From: Elizabethkingia argenteiflava | GTDB lineage: Bacteria > Bacteroidota > Bacteroidia > Flavobacteriales > Weeksellaceae | NCBI RefSeq assembly: GCF_009904105.1 | Contig: NZ_JAAABJ010000641.1 | Span: 87,379-151,378, forward strand | Length of the DNA stretch: 64,000 bases | Reading direction: 5' to 3' | Shown here: positions 55,583 through 64,000 of the stretch, piece after piece | How the letters are laid out: each line of letters opens with the position of its first letter | How positions within the stretch are numbered: the stretch's first letter is position 1 | Translations under genes and position numbers: made by a program | Notes under the pieces: model-generated | Told to the model about the DNA's origin: nothing | What the model saw: the letters and a program-made list of their open reading frames with translations, nothing else | The model's database searches: none

Positions 55583-56263
55583 ATATAGTTCCTAGGAAAT
55601 TATAACTTGAAGAACTCTTTCAATCATCTCAAATCATATGTTTTTATTCTTCTGAAGAATGATGTGAATAAGGCTGTTCAGGTCTCCATATTCAAATACT
55701 CACTGTGAGATATACAGTATCTTTTTGAATACTCTCTCAGGTACTGGATTTTAGCAAGGGAGTGGAATAGCCCAAATAGGGCATCGCTATGCAGATGATA
55801 AAAAAATTATTTGGGGGGGTAATTCGATATCATTTGCTGTAGAAACTCAGATTGCATCAATACAGGCTTTACCTATTTTTATTTGATTGAAATAGGTGCG
55901 TGATTTCTTGTAGCTTCATTTAACGCTTGACAATAGGCTACAAAAATAGTTATAAAATCCTAAAATAAATATTCATGAATAATAGGGATGGTATATAAAA
56001 CCTGATCCCCAAATTCAACAGCACATTGGCTAGTTCTTTTTATCTTATACTATGTAAATATATTTTAATGCCAGAATAAGTTCAGGGGATTTGTTATCGG
56101 AAAGCAGGGTTGCTATTATGCTAGGGAAGTTTTCAGTTAAAACTATAGATAAAAATTTACTTGTATACAAAGCTTCTTTTATATGGACTTAAAACAACAT
56201 AAATATAATGTGAGGCCTTCTAAAATAGTGGATGAGATTTTTTCTTATCCATTTTGTTTTTAA
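55583..56263. other. 680-base stretch without a recognisable gene
   Basis: No supported ORF or RNA. It contains a G7 run at 55813-55819. Frames are broken on both strands; origin unknown. Confidence 0.5.
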
Positions 56264-56271
56264 TAAATTTG
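56264..56271 (+). promoter_or_regulatory. -7 promoter box (TAAATTTG) of eno
   Basis: TAAATTTG fits TANNTTTG and ends 21 bases before the eno ATG. A -33 TTG at the right spacing was not found. Confidence 0.5.
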
Positions 56272-56292
56272 TTAAGTATAAAAAATCTAAAA

Positions 56293-57588
56293 ATGAGTTA
56301 TATTTCTTACATCGATGCCAGACAGATTTTAGATTCTAGAGGCAACCCAACAATTGAAGTGGATGTATTTACAGAGAGTGGAGCAAAGGGAAGAGCGGCG
56401 GTGCCATCTGGAGCTTCTACAGGAGAACATGAAGCGGTTGAATTACGTGACGGAGGCCCTGACTTTTTAGGTAAAGGAGTGCTGAAAGCGGTGGAAAATG
56501 TTAGAGAAATTTTGTCACCTGAGCTGGTAGGATTATCGGTGTTTGAACAAAATCTGCTGGATTCCATGATGTTGGATATTGATGCTACACCCAATAAGGG
56601 AAAACTCGGAGCCAATGCTATATTAGGTGTGTCTTTGGCTATTGCTAAGGCAGCAGCAGCAGAATTGAGAATGCCACTCTATAAATATGTGGGAGGGGTG
56701 AATGCTAATACACTACCTGTACCCATGATGAATATCATCAATGGGGGTTCCCATTCGGATGCTCCTATCGCATTTCAGGAATTTATGGTCATGCCAGTTC
56801 AGGCAGATTCATTTTCACACGCATTGAGAAAGGGTACGGAGATTTTCCATAGTCTTAAATCCATTTTAAAAAACAGAAACCTCTCTACTGCTGTAGGAGA
56901 CGAAGGCGGTTTTGCACCTACTTTTAACGGGACAGAAGATGCTTTAGATACGATACTCCAGGCTATTGAAAAAGCAGGTTATAAGCCAGGTGTAGACATT
57001 ATGTTAGCCTTGGACTGCGCTTCTTCAGAGTTCTATAACGAGGGTATTTACGACTATAGAAAGTTTGAGGGAGATAAAGGGGCTCACAGAAGCCGTGAAG
57101 AGCAGGTATCCTATCTTGCAGAATTATGTAATAAATATCCGATTATTTCTATTGAGGATGGAATGCAGGAAGACGATTGGCAAGGCTGGAAAATGCTGAC
57201 TGATAAGATAGGGGATCGTGTACAGTTAGTCGGTGACGATCTCTTTGTAACCAATGTAAAACGCCTGAAAAAAGGAATTGACGAAGGGATTGCCAACTCT
57301 ATTTTGGTGAAAGTAAACCAGATAGGATCTCTTTCCGAAACCATGGCTGCAGTACAGATGGCTCAAAATAATCGCTATACTACTGTTATGTCTCATCGCT
57401 CCGGAGAAACTGAGGATGCTACTATCGCCGATTTAGCTGTGGCCCAAAACTGTGGTCAGATCAAGACAGGCTCTGCCTCTCGTTCCGATAGAATGGCCAA
57501 GTATAACCAGCTGCTAAGAATTGAAGAAGCTTTAGGGGACACGTCTGTTTATCCAGGTTTTGAAGCTTTCAAAATCAATAGAAAATGA
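56293..57588 (+). CDS. eno: Enolase
   Basis: A 431-residue glycolytic enzyme converting 2-phosphoglycerate to phosphoenolpyruvate. The ATG at 56293 ([17 protein letters not shown]) gives the standard N terminus; the frame is open 13 codons further up but those do not fit. Active-site blocks: [38 protein letters not shown] and [17 protein letters not shown]. Normal length. gltA follows after 70 bases without a terminator, so partial co-transcription is possible. Confidence 0.97.
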   Translation: MSYISYIDARQILDSRGNPTIEVDVFTESGAKGRAAVPSGASTGEHEAVELRDGGPDFLGKGVLKAVENVREILSPELVGLSVFEQNLLDSMMLDIDATPNKGKLGANAILGVSLAIAKAAAAELRMPLYKYVGGVNANTLPVPMMNIINGGSHSDAPIAFQEFMVMPVQADSFSHALRKGTEIFHSLKSILKNRNLSTAVGDEGGFAPTFNGTEDALDTILQAIEKAGYKPGVDIMLALDCASSEFYNEGIYDYRKFEGDKGAHRSREEQVSYLAELCNKYPIISIEDGMQEDDWQGWKMLTDKIGDRVQLVGDDLFVTNVKRLKKGIDEGIANSILVKVNQIGSLSETMAAVQMAQNNRYTTVMSHRSGETEDATIADLAVAQNCGQIKTGSASRSDRMAKYNQLLRIEEALGDTSVYPGFEAFKINRK

Positions 57589-57658
57589 AAATAGAAAAGA
57601 TATATCCTTGCAGAATACTATAGAATAAAGTACTTTTAAGCAAATAAATCAAAATAAT

Positions 57659-58945
57659 ATGTCAGACAATAAAGTTGTTCTAAACTACGATGGACAAGCT
57701 TATGAATATCCTATCATAGAAAGTACCATCGGAGATAGAGGTATTGATATTTCTAAACTAAGAGATCAGACTGGTCTTATTACGTTAGACTTGGGGTATA
57801 AGAATACAGGTGCTACTATTAGTGAAATAACCTATCTAGATGGTGATCACGGAGAATTATTCTATCGTGGCTATCCTATAGAGCAAATTGCAGAATACTC
57901 CAATTTTACAGAAGTAATGTATTTGCTCTTGCACGGCGAATTACCGACTCAAGAAGAATTTACTACTTTTGAAAGAGATATAAAAAAGTACAACTTCATT
58001 GCTGACGAGATGAAGAAAATTATTGATGCTTTTCCTCGTTCAGCTCACCCTATGGGGGTACTATCTTCTTTAACTTCAGCTCTTACAGCATTCAATCCAA
58101 AATCTGTAAATGTAAAGCTTAAGGAAGATCTAGATCATGCTGCAGAGATGATGATTGCAAAGTTTGCACATCTTTGTGCATGGACCTATAGAAAAACCTT
58201 AGGTTTACCTCTCAACCATGGAGATAACTCATTGAATTATGTAGAAAATTTCTACAAGATGGCATTTAGATTACCCAATGAAGAATTTCAAATGGATCCT
58301 GTTATTGTAAGAGCGTTGGATAAGCTATTGATTCTCCATGCGGATCACGAGCAAAATTGTTCTACTTCTACAGTAAGAATGGTAGGATCTGCACATACAG
58401 GTCTATTTGCTTCGGTTTCAGCGGGAGTATCTGCGCTTTGGGGGCCTCTTCACGGGGGAGCCAACCAGGCCGTAATTGAGATGTTAGAGATGATTGAGAA
58501 AGATGGTGGAGATGTCGGAAAATATGTAGCCAAAGCTAAAGATAAAGAAGATCAGTTCCGCTTAATGGGCTTTGGACACAGAGTATATAAGAACTTTGAT
58601 CCGCGCGCAAAAATCATCAAAAAAGCTGCCGATGATATATTAGGTAAATTAGGCGTTCACGATAAAGCTTTAGATATTGCTTTACAATTGGAAAAAGTGG
58701 CGTTGGAAGATGAGTATTTTGTAGAGAGAAAATTATATCCGAATGTTGATTTTTATTCTGGAATTATCTACAGAGCCTTAGGAATCCCAACTGAGATGTT
58801 CACTGTTATGTTTGCTTTAGGTAGACTACCTGGATGGATTGCCCAGTGGAAAGAAATGAGACTAAAGTCAGATCCTATTGGCCGACCAAGACAAGTATAT
58901 CAAGGGGCTAAAAAAAGAGATTACACGCCTATTAAAGATAGATAA
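57659..58945 (+). CDS. gltA: Citrate synthase
   Basis: A 428-residue enzyme that condenses acetyl-CoA with oxaloacetate as the first step of the TCA cycle. Catalytic regions are clear: LILHADHEQNCSTSTVRMVG, GPLHGGANQAVIEML and MGFGHRVYKNFDPRAKII, with LYPNVDFYSGI holding the catalytic aspartate. The size and N-terminal domain fit the long (type II-like, about 430 residues) form. A hairpin with a T run ends it. Confidence 0.96.
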   Translation: MSDNKVVLNYDGQAYEYPIIESTIGDRGIDISKLRDQTGLITLDLGYKNTGATISEITYLDGDHGELFYRGYPIEQIAEYSNFTEVMYLLLHGELPTQEEFTTFERDIKKYNFIADEMKKIIDAFPRSAHPMGVLSSLTSALTAFNPKSVNVKLKEDLDHAAEMMIAKFAHLCAWTYRKTLGLPLNHGDNSLNYVENFYKMAFRLPNEEFQMDPVIVRALDKLLILHADHEQNCSTSTVRMVGSAHTGLFASVSAGVSALWGPLHGGANQAVIEMLEMIEKDGGDVGKYVAKAKDKEDQFRLMGFGHRVYKNFDPRAKIIKKAADDILGKLGVHDKALDIALQLEKVALEDEYFVERKLYPNVDFYSGIIYRALGIPTEMFTVMFALGRLPGWIAQWKEMRLKSDPIGRPRQVYQGAKKRDYTPIKDR

Positions 58946-58963
58946 ACGGTGAAAACTATTTAT

Positions 58964-58997
58964 AAAAAAGTTCCCTTATTATTGGGGAACTTTTTTT
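58964..58997 (+). terminator. Terminator of gltA
   Basis: AAAAAAGTTCCC pairs with GGGAACTTTTTTT around a loop TTATTATTG, about 20 bases after the stop. Confidence 0.92.
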
Positions 58998-59212
58998 ATG
59001 CTAAATTGACTACGACTCTAGATGATTCTTTTTTATTAAAAAAATAAAGGAATTACAACCTCTTAATTATAAAAATTCGCATAGAAAAATTTACTGTATT
59101 TTTTAATAAGATAATTGGTTTTTTTGGATTAAAAATAATAATTTACATATAAATATATTATTTTTTTATTAAAACTAGCTTTAAAATATAATATTTATTC
59201 GGAAAAGATGTG

Positions 59213-59244
59213 TTTGTGGGAAAATTTTGATTTGTTTAGCTTTG
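59213..59244 (+). promoter_or_regulatory. Promoter of the DDAH-like gene
   Basis: TTTG at 59213-59216 and TAGCTTTG at 59237-59244 are 20 bases apart. The box lies inside the earliest open codons of the gene, so it shows that the true start is the ATG at 59263. Confidence 0.7.
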
Positions 59245-59262
59245 CTCCACCAGTTTTTATAT

Positions 59263-60180
59263 ATGAAGCTAAACATTACAAATGAGACGGGGAGATTGAG
59301 ATGTGTAGTATTAGGTCAGCCGATGTCTATAGGAGATACACCTCAACTGAATGATTCTTACGACGCAAAGTCATACCAAAGCATAAAAAAAGGAATTTAT
59401 CCCACAGAAGCGGATATTGTATCTGAAATGAGTGCTTTTGAAAAAGTGTTGCATCATTATAACGTACAGATTTTATATCCTGAAAACATTCAAAATTACA
59501 ACCAGATTTTTGCTCGAGATACCGCTTTTGTTATCGATGACAAGGTAGTGGTTGCCAATATTATTGAAGAGCGTGCTGCCGAGCAGCAAGCTTATAGAAA
59601 AATATTCGAGGAGATTCCCTGGCGTAATATTATAAACCTGCCAGAACGCGCCCATGTGGAAGGCGGTGATATTATTTTATGCAATGATTTCCTTTTTATA
59701 GGAACCTGCTATAGTAGCGAGTATGGAAACTTTAAAACGGCACGCACCAATCCCTATGCCATTGAAGTGCTCAAAGAATATTTTCCCCATAAAAAAATTA
59801 TAGACTTAGATTTGAAGAAAGATGATAAAAATCCGGACAAGGGAATTTTGCATTTGGACTGCACTTTCAATCCCATAGGTAGGGATAAGTGTATTATCTA
59901 TAAAGAAGGATTTGTTAAAGAAAGTGATTATTACTTGTTGCTCGATATTTTTGGAAAAGAGAACTGTTTTAGTATCACTACAGAGGAAATGATGAATATG
60001 ACACCTAACATTTTTTCCATTGATTATGATGTCGTGGTAAGCGATTCTGCATTTCATCGTTTGAATCAGCATTTAAGGCAGGAGTGGAATTTTAGGGTAG
60101 AGGAAATCTCTTACCGTGAAATTTCTAAGATGGGTGGACTTTTACGATGTTCCACCTTACCATTGGTGAGAGAAAGTTAA
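59263..60180 (+). CDS. Dimethylarginine dimethylaminohydrolase/amidinotransferase-family protein
   Basis: A 305-residue protein of the guanidino-group-modifying superfamily. The pattern of this fold is visible: FARDTAFVIDDKVV, AHVEGGDIILCND, HLDCTFNPIG (catalytic His) and the C-terminal GGLLRCSTLPL with the probable nucleophile Cys296. These enzymes hydrolyse arginine, methylarginine or related guanidines to citrulline-type products; the substrate here is not known. ctlX, acting on citrulline, follows after 31 bases, so the two may act in sequence. Start chosen at 59263 because the promoter overlaps the longer alternative. Confidence 0.85.
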   Translation: MKLNITNETGRLRCVVLGQPMSIGDTPQLNDSYDAKSYQSIKKGIYPTEADIVSEMSAFEKVLHHYNVQILYPENIQNYNQIFARDTAFVIDDKVVVANIIEERAAEQQAYRKIFEEIPWRNIINLPERAHVEGGDIILCNDFLFIGTCYSSEYGNFKTARTNPYAIEVLKEYFPHKKIIDLDLKKDDKNPDKGILHLDCTFNPIGRDKCIIYKEGFVKESDYYLLLDIFGKENCFSITTEEMMNMTPNIFSIDYDVVVSDSAFHRLNQHLRQEWNFRVEEISYREISKMGGLLRCSTLPLVRES

Positions 60181-60211
60181 GAGATACTTTATTTTTAATA
60201 CAATTATACAA

Positions 60212-61156
60212 ATGATGCAGTCAGCCGATACCGTTTTAATGATAGAGCCTGTCGCTTTTGGATTTAATTTCCAAACAGCCGTAGATAATTATTTCCAGAT
60301 CAATGCAGAGTCCCACGATACACAAGCGAAAGCTTTGAAAGAGTTTCAAACCTTTGTTCAAAAACTTAGGAGCAAAGGCATTCGTGTAATTACTGTAAAA
60401 GATACCCTGGAGCCTCATACCCCGGATTCCATTTTTCCGAATAACTGGGTGAGTTTTCATCAAGATGGAACGGTGATTTTATATCCGATGTTTGCCGAAA
60501 ACAGACGCCTTGAGAGAAGGGGGGATATAATAGAAGATCTCACCATTCATCAATTAAGTGTTTCAAAGATTAAAGATTACTCTGTTTTTGAAGCTCAAAA
60601 TAAATTTCTGGAAGGAACAGGAAGTATGATTCTGGATCGAGAAAATAAAATTGCATATGCAACCACTTCAGTGCGTTTGGATGAAGATGTATTTACACAA
60701 TGGTGTGAGGAGTTTAAATACCAACCTATTATATTCCATGCTTTTCAAACGGTAAATGGTCAAAGGCTTCCGATCTATCATACCAATGTTATGATGTGCG
60801 TGGGAACGGATTATGCGGTTATTTGTCTGGATGCTATAGATGATAAAGCAGAAAGAGAACAGGTCGAGCAAAAGCTGACCCAGAGTCATAAAGAAATAAT
60901 TATGATCACTGAATCGCAAATGCAGCAATTTGCGGGGAATATGTTGGAGGTACAAAATGAGCAAGGCGAAAAATTTTTGGTGATGAGCGAATCTGCCTAC
61001 AGGAGTTTAACTTCAAGACAGATGCAGACCATGGAAGCCCATGCAGAAATTTTATATACCGATCTGCATACCATTGAGCAAAATGGTGGTGGGAGTGCCC
61101 GCTGTATGCTGGCAGAAGTTTTCCTGCCTAAAATAGGGGAAGTAAACTCCAAGTAA
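60212..61156 (+). CDS. ctlX: Citrulline utilization hydrolase CtlX
   Basis: A 314-residue protein of the same guanidino-modifying superfamily. Blocks typical of CtlX are VLMIEPVAFGFNFQTAVDNY, HTPDSIFPNNWVSFHQDG, FLEGTGSMILDRENKIAYA, IYHTNVMMCVGTDYAV (His) and NGGGSARCMLAEVFLP (nucleophile Cys298). The family is assigned hydrolysis of citrulline to ornithine with loss of CO2 and ammonia. With the DDAH-like gene before it, a two-step route from a guanidino compound to ornithine is plausible. Its stop lies only 14 bases from the stop of the convergent barrel gene. Confidence 0.85.
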   Translation: MMQSADTVLMIEPVAFGFNFQTAVDNYFQINAESHDTQAKALKEFQTFVQKLRSKGIRVITVKDTLEPHTPDSIFPNNWVSFHQDGTVILYPMFAENRRLERRGDIIEDLTIHQLSVSKIKDYSVFEAQNKFLEGTGSMILDRENKIAYATTSVRLDEDVFTQWCEEFKYQPIIFHAFQTVNGQRLPIYHTNVMMCVGTDYAVICLDAIDDKAEREQVEQKLTQSHKEIIMITESQMQQFAGNMLEVQNEQGEKFLVMSESAYRSLTSRQMQTMEAHAEILYTDLHTIEQNGGGSARCMLAEVFLPKIGEVNSK

Positions 61157-61170
61157 ATTTATTTAGGGTA

Positions 61171-63408
61171 TTAAGGGGCTTGTGTACGCGTTTTAATAAC
61201 ATCCGCAGCGGTGTTAAGTGTTCGGATTTTTTTTACTTTTTTATTGCCAAAATTATAAGTAACCGAAAGATCCAATTGCTGATTGTAGGACATATATTGT
61301 ATAGTGTTATATTGAGAACCTTCTTGCTTACTATTAATAACGGCTTTATTCGTATTTAATATATCGTATACACGCGCCATAAAAGTCCAGTGGCTCCATA
61401 TTTTTTTTAGGCTTAAATCCAAACTTCCCAAAGCCTTTAATTCTCCCAAATGAATTTGTTGCTTATCTACGAACCAGAAATTAACCCCCGCATACCAGGT
61501 TTTTGCCAGGTCTAGGCGGATATTGTTATTAGATCCAATCGTTAAACTGTTGGACTTAGAAGTATTCATGTACATAGGGAATTTTTCCTCTGTCACAGGA
61601 TCGATATCCAAGCTTCCCTTATTGATATTGCGTTGCAGGCCTATACTGAAATTGCTTGTCCAATACTGTTTAAAAAAAATCTTTCTGACGTTAAAGTTAA
61701 AGTTAAACTCCTGAAGACTTCCGAAGTTGGTGCGTATATACCGTATAATATTTACCCTTTGGCCATTTGTATAAGCCGGCCCTTGTAAAGGAACCTGTGT
61801 AATAGGATCCTTGAAATATTTATAGCCCATAATCAAGAAATAAGAATTTTTATACATATAGTTTAATTCGTGGGAGTAAATGGAAGCAATTTTTACAAAA
61901 GGGTTATTCTGAATATAGTTAAATTCCGTTAAATACGTCCTAGCAGGATTAAGTTCCCAGAAAGAAGGTCTTCTCACCCGGCTGGACAGGGTATAAGAGA
62001 TATTGTGATCTTTATCAATAGCATAATTCAGGCTGAGATAAGGCAGGAGATTCTGGGCATTACGGTTAATATTTTTAAAACTTTCAATGGCTGTATGGTA
62101 AGCATTTCCCTCACTTCGGGTTAATTCATATCGAGAGCCTATTTTCGCATAAAACTTATCACTGAATTTTTTTTCAAAATTTAAATAAAGACTGTAAATG
62201 TTTTCTGTATAGGTAAAATAATTGGGTTCCTCTAGCCTAATATCTGGATGAAAATGATACGTTGTGGATACCGTATTGTTTTCAGTTCGGGTATAATTAT
62301 AAGTTCCGCCGAAATAGAGCTTGAAATGGTTTTTAAATTGCTGAATATAATCTGCGCTTGCCGAGAGATTGTGGATGACCTGAGGCGTATGCTGTATAAT
62401 ACGGTTCATCAGATCTCCTGTATGACCATATGCATCTGCTAAGGATGTACTGTTGCTGTTGTACTCGCTTTTTGTGTAGTTGAGATAAGCCGTATTCAGA
62501 TTCAGTGTACTGCCCATGCTATCGGTTTTTAATTCGTAATTTAAGTTAACAGCATTATGATAGGATTGCTTGTTTCCGAAATTCTGTGTTCTGTTGTACC
62601 GGGTTTCCCAAACATTATTTTTTAGTGTTTTAATGGTATTAAATAAATCGGATGTAGATCCGAATCCTTTATTATATAGAGTATTGTAACTCAATGCCAG
62701 ATTACTCTTATCGTTTAAAGCATAGTCCACGTTTAGATAACCACCATAATCCTTGCGTGGGTAGGTTATCGAACCTTCTGAATTGTTCGAGTTCAGCAGG
62801 TCTCCATTACTAAATTTATAATACTGTTGTTCGGTATAATCATTGGTATTGAAATTGGCGCTAAAGCCCAGTCGGTTTTTTCGATAGTCGACAGATACTC
62901 CAGCACTTGGATTATTATAATAACCTTGATTATTGGCCATTCTAAGATTTCCGTTCCAACCGTTATCGGTTCTTTTTTTCAAAATAATATTGATAATGCC
63001 ATCCGAAGACTCTACCTGAAATTCGCTTCCGGGCATGCTAATAACTTCTATCTTCTGAATATTTTCGGCGGGTGTATTTTTCAAAAAAGCCACTATAGCA
63101 TCAGCATTCATTTGGGTCTTTCTGCCGTTAATGTAAATATGAGCGTTGGATTTTCCGGCAATTCTTAAGGTTTGATCATCTGTGGAGGATACTAAAGGTG
63201 TTTCTTTCAATAAATTGAAAGCTGTATTTCCCTTTGCTAGTGGAGTGTTTGCCACATCGTATACCAATCTGTCTGCTGTTTTTGTAAATGTTTTTTTACT
63301 CATCTTTAAAGCTTCAATCTTTTTTACTTTTAGGGTATCTGTAGTTATTTCTTGAGCTGATATGAAGCTACAGGTCAAGATTCCCAAGTTGAGTATTAGT
63401 TTTTTCAT
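61171..63408 (-). CDS. TonB-receptor-like outer-membrane beta-barrel protein
   Basis: A 745-residue protein with signal peptide (1-18, ending ISAQ), a plug-like domain (NLLKETPLVSSTDDQTLRI, HIYINGRKTQMNAD, GSEFQVESSDGIINI) and a long barrel ending in typical outer-membrane strands. It lacks the N-terminal carboxypeptidase-like domain many relatives have. It is of the outer-membrane barrel family related to TonB receptors; the cargo is unknown. Convergent with ctlX. It has its own promoter. Confidence 0.85.
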   Translation of the reverse strand: MKKLILNLGILTCSFISAQEITTDTLKVKKIEALKMSKKTFTKTADRLVYDVANTPLAKGNTAFNLLKETPLVSSTDDQTLRIAGKSNAHIYINGRKTQMNADAIVAFLKNTPAENIQKIEVISMPGSEFQVESSDGIINIILKKRTDNGWNGNLRMANNQGYYNNPSAGVSVDYRKNRLGFSANFNTNDYTEQQYYKFSNGDLLNSNNSEGSITYPRKDYGGYLNVDYALNDKSNLALSYNTLYNKGFGSTSDLFNTIKTLKNNVWETRYNRTQNFGNKQSYHNAVNLNYELKTDSMGSTLNLNTAYLNYTKSEYNSNSTSLADAYGHTGDLMNRIIQHTPQVIHNLSASADYIQQFKNHFKLYFGGTYNYTRTENNTVSTTYHFHPDIRLEEPNYFTYTENIYSLYLNFEKKFSDKFYAKIGSRYELTRSEGNAYHTAIESFKNINRNAQNLLPYLSLNYAIDKDHNISYTLSSRVRRPSFWELNPARTYLTEFNYIQNNPFVKIASIYSHELNYMYKNSYFLIMGYKYFKDPITQVPLQGPAYTNGQRVNIIRYIRTNFGSLQEFNFNFNVRKIFFKQYWTSNFSIGLQRNINKGSLDIDPVTEEKFPMYMNTSKSNSLTIGSNNNIRLDLAKTWYAGVNFWFVDKQQIHLGELKALGSLDLSLKKIWSHWTFMARVYDILNTNKAVINSKQEGSQYNTIQYMSYNQQLDLSVTYNFGNKKVKKIRTLNTAADVIKTRTQAP

Positions 63409-63444
63409 AAGTATTTTTTAAAGTTTTTATTAGATCTTATAAAA

Positions 63445-63476
63445 CAAAGATATAATTATTATTTAGTATTATGCAA
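63445..63476 (-). promoter_or_regulatory. Promoter of the TonB-receptor-like gene
   Basis: On the minus strand TTG (63476-63474) and TATCTTTG (63452-63445) are 21 bases apart; the ATG lies 36 bases downstream of the -7 box. Confidence 0.6.
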
Positions 63477-63780
63477 TACAAAGTAGTAAATAATAATTTT
63501 TCCCTCTTAAAATTTAGCAGGGTATGACCATTAAAGCCTTACCTGAAAAAGAACAGGTAGAGATAATAAAAAATATTTTTTTATTAAATATTTAAAAATC
63601 AGTATAAAAAAATACTTGTAGAGGTGTGCTTAATCTATGCAGAAAGCTTAAGAGAAGGAATCCTGTTCATATCCCATATAATTTAATTAGCTATAGTTTG
63701 GTATAGGCGGAACGAGAGGAGTATAATCTTTGGAAGAGGGATAGGTTTGATTCAATAAATTTTTAGGCGATTCAAAAAAA
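63477..63780. other. Gene-free gap before the right-hand insertion sequence
   Basis: About 300 AT-rich bases; no supported ORF, RNA or operator. Confidence 0.5.
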
Positions 63781-63816
63781 CACATAGACTTATCACATTT
63801 TATAAGTTTTTATGTG
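63781..63816 (-). terminator. Possible terminator next to the insertion sequence
   Basis: CACATAGACTTAT can pair with ATAAGTTTTTATGTG (two unpaired T), and on the minus strand the stem is followed by seven T. It would stop transcripts coming out of the element's left end. Confidence 0.5.
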
Positions 63817-63837
63817 CAGCCTATTTTAGAAGAGTTA

Positions 63838-64000
63838 ACCCGTGGTTCATTTAGGATAAAAAAAAGGGAGCTGTTCATTATTAGCTAAATACCTAAATTT
63901 AATAGTCTAACAAACGATTAAATATGAACAGCTTTACCGCAAATTATGAAAAAATATTAGAGATACTGATAACAATTGAGAGTAAAATGAATTTTTTAAA
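63838..64000 (+). mobile_element. Left end of an insertion sequence, possibly IS982-like (cut by window edge)
   Basis: ACCCGTGGTTCATTTAGG at 63838 looks like an IS982-type terminal inverted repeat, which begins ACCC, and the ORF that follows starts like the transposases of that family. Only the left end is inside the window, so neither the right repeat nor a target-site duplication can be checked. Confidence 0.4.
63924..64000 (+). CDS. N-terminal fragment of a putative transposase, runs off the window
   Basis: Only 25 codons are visible, starting MNSFTANYEKILEILITIES. The N-X-X-A-N-Y-E-K-I-L start is what I would expect of IS982-family transposases in Flavobacteriia, but the catalytic DDE residues are beyond the window. 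Alternatives are any small unrelated ORF. The 77 bases are open to the end. Confidence 0.4.
   Translation, partial: MNSFTANYEKILEILITIESKMNFL

Overview
This 64 kb window is chromosomal DNA from a low-GC member of the Bacteroidota, most likely order Flavobacteriales, family Weeksellaceae (Chryseobacterium/Elizabethkingia/Riemerella type). The signs are two SusC/SusD outer-membrane pairs, the Bacteroidota promoter box TANNTTTG before many genes, almost no Shine-Dalgarno sequences, a BshC bacillithiol enzyme, a CtlX citrulline hydrolase, a mevalonate-kinase-like GHMP protein and a str-S10-spc-alpha ribosomal supercluster. The genus cannot be fixed from the sequence alone.

Layout. 1-2.9 kb: the 3' end of a SusC gene and its SusD partner. 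3.1-12.6 kb: housekeeping genes (putative porin, bshC, LysM lipid/wall protein, fabD, GHMP kinase, pckA, aroQ). 12.8-17.5 kb: a second, complete SusC/SusD pair preceded by a promoter, a SAM-I (S-box) riboswitch and an antiterminator/terminator switch. 17.6-22.4 kb: LptD, RidA and a small membrane protein, divergent from an N-acetylmuramoyl-L-alanine amidase. 22.4-23.0 kb: tRNA-Glu, rpsT, tRNA-Glu. 23.7-34.2 kb: a DegP-type protease; a tight U32 hydroxylase-like protein/ferredoxin/5-formyl-THF cyclo-ligase operon; two unknown envelope proteins; a small alanine-rich lipoprotein; an rRNA/tRNA methyltransferase; rmuC, pncB and dps. 35.5-55.5 kb: rpsL-rpsG-fusA-rpsJ, then a 2.7 kb interruption carrying a YiiX-like hydrolase and a DUF3078 protein, then rplC to rplQ including secY, infA, rpmJ and rpoA. 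56.3-63.4 kb: eno, gltA, a DDAH-like amidinohydrolase, ctlX and a TonB-receptor-like barrel. At the right edge an insertion sequence, possibly IS982-like, begins.

How the genes work together. Most of the window is core metabolism and translation. The most striking unit is the SusC/SusD pair under a SAM riboswitch: it predicts an outer-membrane importer that is switched off when S-adenosylmethionine is plentiful, so its cargo is probably methionine, a methionine-containing peptide or another sulfur source, not a glycan. Second is a run of ten G residues inside the porin gene, a candidate phase-variable tract. Other points are -7 boxes only about 4 bases before start codons (possible leaderless mRNAs), heptamer repeats and strong hairpins in three unusually wide gaps of the ribosomal operon, and several gene-free, apparently decayed stretches.

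No CRISPR array, prophage, replication origin, rRNA gene or defence system was seen.
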